NCBI GenBank assembly: GCA_021234155.1
Contig: JAJEKV010000053.1
Coordinates: forward strand, 3,461,149-3,525,148
Length of the DNA: 64,000 nt
Source: Isoetes taiwanensis
Lineage: Eukaryota > Streptophyta > Lycopodiopsida > Isoetales > Isoetaceae
Direction: 5' to 3'
In this document: positions 57,040 through 64,000 of the stretch, piece by piece
Layout of the letters: each line of letters opens with the position of its first letter
Position numbering within the stretch: position 1 is the stretch's first letter
Notes under the pieces: generated by a model
Seen by the model: the letters and a program-made list of their open reading frames with translations, nothing else
Databases searched by the model: none
What the model was told of the DNA's origin: nothing
Made by a program: the position numbers and the translations under genes

Positions 57040-58640
57040 GTGTTTATATCAATGTTTGTTTCCATATTGCAATGGATTTGGAAGTGGATTGAGTTTGATT
57101 CCATGCAAGATCTTCGCTCACATGTCAAGAATGTTTGCATTTCCTCTCATGTAGAGCTCCCTATTATTGCATCCGGACAGAAGAGGTACACAAGAAGTGC
57201 AAAATTCAAGGATGCCTATGGAAGTTGCATGCTTCCCTTGTAGGTAATGGCCCTAGTTGTGCAATTAAAAAGTTATCGTGACATCATAATTGTGTTGGCA
57301 CTAAGCATTTGGGGAAACAAAGAGGCAATCGTGAAATTGGATAGCAACACGGTTTGTGGAAAAGATTTCTGATGACCAATCTTATAGCCCAATTTCAATT
57401 TTGGTGATTTGAGGCTGAAGATGGTATTACATCGCGCCATGAATTAGTGCAAAGGAATTAGCGCGAGAGAGGATCAACTAAATCGAGGAAAGTTATTCCT
57501 TATTGAAAAGTATTGCCGGAAATAATGCGCAGAATCTAGGCAAATTAGTTTTGGTGGAGCATGATGATGATCAGGTGTTTACATACGATGTACATATCAT
57601 ATGCAAAGATGCATTTTCAAGATTTGCCAATTGCGTGCAAGTTATAGGTTTGGATGGAAACGATCGGAAAAAAATAGATATTTGGGTATCTTGATGACCG
57701 CTACGTATAGATGCAGCTGGGCAATTGCTTTCGATTGCTTTTGGTGTTGTTATTGCTGAAAATGACAATAACTCGGGTTGTGGTTTCTTCAAAAACTTGC
57801 GATAGTCTTGCTGCAACAAAACACTATAACCTTCTTATCCGACAAAAAAGGGATTGATTGAAGGTGTCTCTACTATTTTTGAGATGTTCTTCATGCTTAT
57901 TGTATGAGTCACTTTATCTGAAAAATATGAGGAAAGAATTCAAGAATTTGGAATTGATAAAATTGTTTTGAAAGCCGCCTATGCATCAACAATATCAGAT
58001 TTTGATGTTGCCATATCGTGAAACGCGGCATTTAAACCAGAAGTTGCTACTTGGCGCTTTTAACAATGTCCAACCCATGCATTGGTCAAATGCACACTTT
58101 AGGGATCCCGCAGATGACCATCGATATTCAACATTGCGTAACCACCAATTCCCATGGATTCTGAAGCTAGGGAATTACCCCGCTCTACCAATGATGGAGT
58201 TGATACGCCGGTTGATGAAATGGTTCTTGAACGTAGAGAACAAGCCCGCTTGACCTACAGCCAAGAAAAGTATGGATCATATATGCTTGTGGCTAGTGCG
58301 TAACTTCAAATCAAGAATGCATATGAACGCAGGGCATTATCGGATTATTTCTACCACCTAAGGCGATTTGAGATTGTGTCACAAAAGTCCAGTCACGCTG
58401 GGTGAACATGGAAACAGAGTTTGCTCTTGCAATGTGTGGCAAGTAAGTGGATTACCATGCTCACATGTAATTGGCGGCTATTTTATTCAAGAAAGATCGT
58501 GATCCAATCATATGCAATTCATGCATATACATTGAGATATACCGCGTGACACATATTCTCACATTATTCATATCTCTTCTAAGAGAACAAAGGGCAAGAA
58601 GAAGAAGGGGATGAGAATTGTTCCCACCAAAGACACGTGA
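57040..58640 (+). pseudogene. MULE transposase (MURA-like) with MuDR, MULE and SWIM regions
   Basis: Reads left to right through several frames. The N-terminal MuDR region has MQDLRSHVKNVCISSHVE, then KKCKIQGCLWKLHASLVGNG (57190 on). The core has FSRFANCVQVIGLDGND (57610 on), where the Asp is the first catalytic residue, and LLSIAFGVVIAENDNN (57715 on). HWSNAHF (58081), WILKLGNYPALPMMELIRR (58159) and EQARLTYSQEKYGSYM follow. The SWIM zinc finger VCSCNVWQVSGLPCSHVIGG (58418-58473) keeps all four ligands (CxC..CxH). The transposase moves Mutator-like elements by cut-and-paste. At least six frameshifts; terminal inverted repeats were not found. A FAR1/FHY3-type domesticated protein is less likely because those begin with a FAR1 domain. 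Confidence 0.82.
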
Positions 58641-58689
58641 GACCTCCGGTGACGCAAGGAAAGAGAAGAACCGAAATTTAAGATAAATG

Positions 58690-59430
58690 GCGGAAGGTGG
58701 TATATCACGTTATATTATATGCATTAATTAACACCGCTGTACGATAAGATTATGCGTGCTTAGAAGCCGAGGGAAGCACACAAAAGTTGAGGCAAGCATA
58801 TTCTTGAAGGTTGATCCATGTAAGTTGCTAAGGGTAATAGGGTTTGAATTTAAAGGTTCTTATTCACATTATTTCTAGCAAAAGGAAAAATGCCAAATTC
58901 AATGGTCGACTAAAAGGCCATATTTCTCGCTATTGGTATGTGGGATATATGCAACCCATTGAAATACTATTCTAAGGTAATTTGATCTAGCCAAACCGGG
59001 CTGAAGCTATATAGGAAGAATAAGCAATTTTAATGGCGGTCGGTAACGGTGGAACGTAAAAAGTTGAGGTCGGGCTGCCGAATGGGTGAATATGAGCTCT
59101 ACTAACCTGTTAAATGAAGCGTTTTAAGTCAATAACCCGAATGAATGTTGCATATTTCAATAGTTAAAAAATAATTATTGACTATATCTAGGGTGGTAAC
59201 TATTGAACTTATTAGTCAATAGTGATTGATCATTGCCTTGAAATTGGGTTGTGAAGTCATATAATTGCACCAAGGAATTAGTGACCCAACGTTGGCTTCC
59301 CTTTGGTGCTAGATTTTCTTGTACTTGAAGTTTCGGACTTATTTGAAAAAAAAAAAATGTTAGTTCTACAAACCTGTGGAGTGAAAAGTTGTATTGAACT
59401 TACATCCTTTGCTAAGGAATTGTTCATCTA
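58690..59430 (+). repeat. LTR-like direct repeat, left copy
   Basis: About 735 bp colinear with 60378-61100: GTATATC near the start, TTGAGGCAAGCATATTCTTG, TGATCCATGTAAGTTGC, ATAATTATTGACTATAT and ending near AAGTTGTATTGAACTTA. Identity is broken by short patches. Exact TG/CA ends are uncertain. Confidence 0.75.
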
Positions 59431-60377
59431 TTAATAGTGGTCGCTATGGAAACAAAGCATAAAGGAGGTATTGAATTTGAAAATTTGTGGTATTTATGTG
59501 GATACAACCGGGTGCGTGAGCGTGCATAGAGGGCTCGTGGTGATTGCATGAGGACCTAGTGCCGCTAGCTGGGGCATGGTTGCAGATGTGATGCAATTGT
59601 GATCTCCAAGCGCAGGAGGAGATGCTAGTGCAAGTGTTGGTGGAGGTACAACCTTGAGGACAAGTGCAGATGAGAAAACAAAGATTATGGAGGCTCAAAT
59701 CAATTAGCAACAAGGTTGGTATTGTGAATTAAATTGAAACTAAGAGGTAAAATTCCAGACATGTGGAAATATATGGTTGAAAATTATGAGATTAAATCCT
59801 CGCCTTTAAATAGATGTGTTGAAAAAACTAAGCAAAGGTTAAAACAACATTTAATTTTAGAGAAATTTGAGTCCCGCCATTGCTGATCTTTGAGGGGCGT
59901 GGGTTGTTCTTAATGAGGATTATCAATTATTAGCTATATCTAGAGTCAGATCTCATAATGCACAACTTGCTACCTGAGAAATGTTGCCGTGTCCAAGGAA
60001 CAAGCCATCAAAATTATTGCACCGAGTTTGAGCGAATGGAAAGATGTGATGATGATGAGGAAAGTTTTGTATGCCGTAAGAAAGGTAAGAAATCTTATGA
60101 TAAAGGGAAGATTGGTCCATGTTTTAAATGTGACAGCTTATGACATTTGAAGATAAATTGTCCTAATCAAGACAAAGAAATAGTTTGTTATAACCGGGTG
60201 GAAGGAAAGGGCATATGGCAAACAAGCGTCCAAGTCCAAAAAAAAAGAAATAAAGGAGAAAGATAAGAAATATTTTGAGGGCAAGATCAAAGGAGGAAGG
60301 AATAATCCTAGCTTGAATGTGGTGGCAGAAAGAAAATTTAATTATCTGAATAGAAAAGGATGCATATAAATATAACA
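59431..60377 (+). mobile_element. internal region of a non-autonomous LTR element
   Basis: Only about 950 bp lie between the two repeats, too little for pol. It holds a gag fragment with a zinc knuckle and ends in a purine-rich GAAGGAGGATGTGAA tract next to the right repeat, as expected for a plus-strand primer site. The element would depend on enzymes from another copy. Confidence 0.6.
59958..60210 (+). pseudogene. gag fragment with CCHC zinc knuckle
   Basis: The frame has FERMERCDDDEESFVCRKKG, then IGPCFKCDSL, a TGA stop, and HLKINCP. Spacing C-x2-C-x4-H-x4-C fits the retroviral-type knuckle of Copia/Gypsy gag, which packages element RNA; the stop falls between the second Cys and the His, where a small residue, usually Gly, is found in the family. 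The upstream capsid part is not readable. Confidence 0.6.
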
Positions 60378-61100
60378 TGAAGGAGGATGTGAAGGTATAT
60401 CGCTATATTATATATGTACTAATTAGTTGTATTTAGAAGTCAGGGCAGCACACAAAGTTGAGGCAAGCATATTCTTGAAGGTTGATCCATGTAAGTTGCT
60501 AAGGGTAATGGGTTTGAATTTAAAGGCCCTTATTCACATTATTTCTTAGCAAAAAAGAAAAAAATGCCAAATTCAATGGTCGCACTGGGAAAAGGCCATA
60601 TTTCCTATTATTGGCATGTATATGCAACCGATTGAAATACTATTCTAATGTGCAATTTTGATTCAGCTCTAAAACCGCCTATTGAAGCTATATAGTAGAA
60701 GAATAAGCAGCTGTATACGGTGCCGGTGGGTAATCGGTGAACAGAAAAGTTGAGGCCTAAGTACGCCGGTCGTAGTGAATGCGAAGCTCGGGTCAACTCC
60801 GTTAAATAATAGTGTTTAAGTCAATGTCGAATGAAATTGTTATTTCAATGGTTAAAATAATTATTGACTATATCCAGTGGTAACCATTGAACTTAATAGT
60901 CATTAGGTGATTGATCATCGGGCTTTGAAATTGGGTTTTCAGAAGTTCATAATTGCACTAAAGAATTAGTGACCACAACTTCAGCGCCTGGTGCCAGATT
61001 TCGTACTGAAGCCTATATTCTTATTTATCGGCTGAAAATGTTAGTCTGGCTAACCCATGCAAAGTTGTATTGAACTTAGCATCCTTGCTGGGCGAAATTG
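60378..61100 (+). repeat. LTR-like direct repeat, right copy
   Basis: Right copy of the repeat at 58690-59430. Several patches present as CAG/CTG here read otherwise in the left copy (for example GATTCAGCTC against GATCTAGCC). Confidence 0.75.
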
Positions 61101-62960
61101 TCGCACCACAATCTACTAAACGCGCGGCGTCCTCACTGGCAGCTTTTGCTGCAAGAAAGGTGGCATAACCGAAAAGAGCTGGTTTCATACACGGCGACTG
61201 CACAACACCACGCTGGTATCTCCCTCGCGAAGTCTAATATCTCAATCCTTGCCGGCTCGCCCGCTGGTTTCCAGTTTGTAGAAGTCCATTGCCATCGCCG
61301 CTAGGGTTTTGCCATCGGCCTCGAAGAGGAAGATCTCGCCTCCCTCCTCCGCTTGCTTAAATGCTTACAAATGCTCTATGGAAGCGTTAATTAAATACCC
61401 ATTCATCCGGTGAAATTTACGCGGCAGAACAAGAATCAACATCATTCTTCCGCTTCTACCGCAGCCGAGCAAGCTACGAGATTCTTGGTCACATGAATGC
61501 GCTTAAAAGGAGCTGGCGAGCAATCTGGGCCATTTTTCCGTTTCATGCTCCGCAATAGAACCGGATTAGAATCAAAGCATTTTGCGGCTTCCTTTCCTAG
61601 CTCTTTTGCCCGCCAGCGCAGAACTTTTATCTCGCTTTGCTTCAATAAAAGTTCATATAATACTCTAAATCTGCTTCCCTGCGGCCGCTGTATGGGCTTT
61701 GGTATTCGCGGAGCTTCTATTGCTAGGCTTTGTGCCTTTAGAGCCAACTCTCGCGAGCGGCAATAGATTCGCTGCTCGCCACCGGTAGAGGAACTGCATA
61801 AGGGCGAACAAGGTATTGCACGAATTTTCATTAATCGCTTATTACGTATGGTTCCCCGTCTCAAAATAATACCCTGAATATCCCCGCCGACTGGCAAAGA
61901 TCATGGTTCACCGACGATAGCCTCAGAAATTTCCGCACTTTAACGAACCCTTTAGTATTTCGACCTATGAATATATTCGCTTAAAGTTTAAAAAGAACTA
62001 TCCAAATATTAGCCAACTCCACCAATTCCGGAATCACTAAAAGCTTGCAACGCTATGAACCGCTGACAAGTTTCATTAAAGTAAGAAAATTACTTTAAAA
62101 ATGTAGGTACTGCATCTACTAAATTGTTTTGTGAATCTCATCTATGCTATTGAACTTTTTTTATTTCTTGCAAATTTTCCTCATAAAATAAACCTAGCCT
62201 AAATTTTAGCCAAAATGCCTGTTTGGTATTTATACCTTGCTCCCTTTGTAATACAATAATCTGATTTATAATACAATAATCAAAACAATTAGGTCGGGCA
62301 CCAAATTCTACAAGGCATGTCTCATTTTTTGCAATTTCTATTCCCTGCGTAATGTGCCATGGCGAAGTGCATTGGCTATGGTGGAATAGGGTGAAGATTA
62401 TGGATACAGCTGATGATGGTGAAGCACCGTATGCCGGCGAAATGCCACTACCAGTTCCAAAATCAAGGTTGTGGGATGTATGTTATTTTGGTCATAGCTT
62501 TCAAAACCGATTAAAGTGCGCAAACAAACGTTAAATCTTGTAAGGGGAAAACCAATAAGATGCGCGAAGAGTCCTGCGTATAAAGTTTCGCCTGCCGAGT
62601 TTTGAGTAAAATAAGTGCTACAAAGGATTTGCTAGAAGAAGCTCTTGTTTATCTCTTCAAGCTGGCACTTTGTTTTTAAATGCCCATGGGATCGCAGATT
62701 CCAGCATAGTTTAGTGAGGAAGCCCTGTACCTCTGAATTCTATCCCCGTAATTTTAACGCAAACTACCGGTTAGTTCTTAGGTATGCGATCCCCTATACT
62801 TAAAACCTGGTTTACTTATGTCATCTGGAACCGGGTTCCTACAATCTATCAGCGATACTGCTCCCATTACTATGGGTGAACTTCGGGTTTCTGGCGAGCT
62901 ATAGGATAAATCCACCGAGTTAGAAAGACAAACATAGTCGCTATATGCCGTTGACGGTCT
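61101..62960. other. right flank of the LTR element, no confirmed gene
   Basis: Apart from the minus frame at 61442-61897 I see nothing assignable. A short plus frame (62352-62534) begins MCHGEVHWLW without a known domain. Confidence 0.3.
61442..61897 (-). CDS. open reading frame of unknown function (151 codons)
   Basis: A basic, Lys/Arg/Ala-rich frame, with LALKAQSLAIEAPRIPKP, LLLKQSEIKVLRWRAKELGK and APFKRIHVTKNLVACSA. No signal peptide, membrane segment or known domain. The region is GC-richer than its surroundings and has fewer obvious repeats. The frame ends in EAEE and TGA. Could be a coding exon or a chance frame. Confidence 0.25.
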   Translation of the reverse strand: MPVGGDIQGIILRRGTIRNKRLMKIRAIPCSPLCSSSTGGEQRIYCRSRELALKAQSLAIEAPRIPKPIQRPQGSRFRVLYELLLKQSEIKVLRWRAKELGKEAAKCFDSNPVLLRSMKRKNGPDCSPAPFKRIHVTKNLVACSAAVEAEE

Positions 62961-63030
62961 TTGGGCCTTTGGTCCAAAGAGGGCCTTTTGGTCCAAAAGG
63001 GCTTTGGTCCAGAGGGCCTTTGGTCCAAAG
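62961..63030. repeat. palindromic minisatellite (TTTGGTCCAAA units)
   Basis: Four successive units built on GGGCCTTTGGTCCAAAGA. Each has the self-complementary core TTTGGTCCAAA (one as TTTTGGTCCAAAA), so the tract can fold into several alternative hairpins. Confidence 0.8.
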
Positions 63031-64000
63031 CAGTATCAGCGCCATAGTAGCCAAGAGCCCGGGCAATTGCGGTTCGGCAAATGAGGGTCGGTTGGGTGGT
63101 GAGATACGCGCTGCCACGCCAAGAGTCCATTTAGTGGTATCGAGCAACAAGTTTTCGGACATGGTCAGGTTCCCCCGGGCCAATGTTAACTTGGAAGATG
63201 AAGAGCCTAAGGAAAAACTTTTTGAGTTAGAGCAGCATGATACCCGCCGAGAAAACCAAAACGTTTCCAGCCTGAACGCGGTTTGTAAGAACGATTCGCT
63301 GGCAGTTGTGTGGTTAGCTTAAAGAAGCCGCCCGCCTTATGCACCGTTCAAACGAATTGCGCACGCCACCACGATGACGAACCTTTTCGCTGCGGTCGTG
63401 GATTTGAATGCGAGATTTTACAAGACGGTGCGACGACGGCATTGCCCATGGGCTTATATTTTGCCGAGCTGGCCATCTCGATGGGTTGTAAGGGACTCCG
63501 TATCGATATCCGGCGAACCAGCCACCGATCAACCTATTATACCTGGCGGAATTTGAAAGTGCTAAAATCAAAATCGCTTTTTGGGTCATAATTGGAGCGC
63601 TTATCGCTGAATGGAATAAGTTGACCCAACAAAACACCTAAACCGTTAGAGCCTTGGTCGCATCGAAGTTTTTAAAGAAAGGGACTTCAAAATTTCAGTA
63701 AAAATGATAATCGGAGAAGTCCGAAAACTCATGGGTGGGTTCATCGTTGGTACCGCAAAGTCAACGCAAGCTGCTTAAATGCTCTTTGCAGAGCCCGTAG
63801 CATGGCGTATAGGCTTCGGCTCACCAGCTTTATTAATGCCTAACGCGGCCCCAAAGTTTCTAAGGAAAGAGGCGAAAGTGGTTTTCGCGGATAAATCAAT
63901 GGATCTTTCTCCTCGGGTCCGGCCATTCAAACGGCCGCCTACCGCGTAAGTGTGATAATGAACCCTGTTAGGGCCAGAGCCAAGGAATCTGGTCAAGCCG
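63031..64000. other. no gene recognised
   Basis: Overlapping open stretches on both strands (plus 62945-63322 and 63310-63591; minus 63314-63637), none with a known domain. GC-rich and repeat-poor compared with the rest of the window. Confidence 0.3.

Noticed and set aside
61021-61203. Minus-strand frame with LVDCGATIS resembling a retroviral-type protease motif
   Set aside because: It lies on the antisense strand of the right LTR-like repeat, and the left repeat does not keep the frame; a chance match.

Overview
This window is nuclear DNA of a land plant with a large, repeat-rich genome. The evidence is a plant-type, intron-rich gene for the nucleolar protein UTP25/NOF1, L1-type LINEs carrying the plant zf-RVT region, a chromodomain Ty3/gypsy fragment, and CACTA, MULE and PIF/Harbinger remnants. 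The mix and the long introns would suit a gymnosperm, but that is an inference. No bacterial, organellar or rRNA sequence was recognised.

Layout. 1-1.45 kb is a cluster of tandem foldback and palindromic repeats. 2.8-4.4 kb holds the 3' end of a Ty3/gypsy chromovirus and the start of its LTR. 5.4-6.4 kb is a broken transposon-associated reading frame, and 6.8-7.2 kb is a CACTA terminus. 7.9-15.3 kb holds two 5'-truncated minus-strand LINEs, a 360-bp tandem repeat with hairpins and two SINE-like copies. 16.1-24.2 kb is the most unusual unit: a divergent, Penelope-like reverse transcriptase (minus strand) between two 2.1-kb direct repeats. 24.2-28.2 kb is AT-rich and contains two tRNA-Ala-like sequences, a foldback element and a Harbinger transposase remnant. 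28.75-34.55 kb is one nearly full-length L1-type LINE with a 17-bp target-site duplication. 35.65-37.3 kb is a second, unrelated LINE whose 3' end shares a motif with the SINE-like copies.

The right half carries the likely host genes: a small secreted Gly/Trp-rich protein (39.8-40.2 kb, minus), a CENP-B/pogo-type helix-turn-helix reading frame (41.05-41.7 kb, cut by a SINE-like copy), and a UTP25/NOF1 homologue with about 20 exons (44.4-52.2 kb). The UTP25 exons carry several frameshifts and stops. Beyond these lie tandem repeats, a MULE transposase with MuDR, MULE and SWIM regions (57.0-58.6 kb) and a non-autonomous LTR element with a gag zinc knuckle (58.7-61.1 kb). The last 3 kb holds nothing I can name.

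Caution: most transposon frames are broken by short indels. Where two copies of one repeat can be compared, many differences sit at CAG/CTG trinucleotides, which could mean residual read errors at CHG-methylated sites rather than true mutation. Reading-frame breaks should be judged with that in mind.
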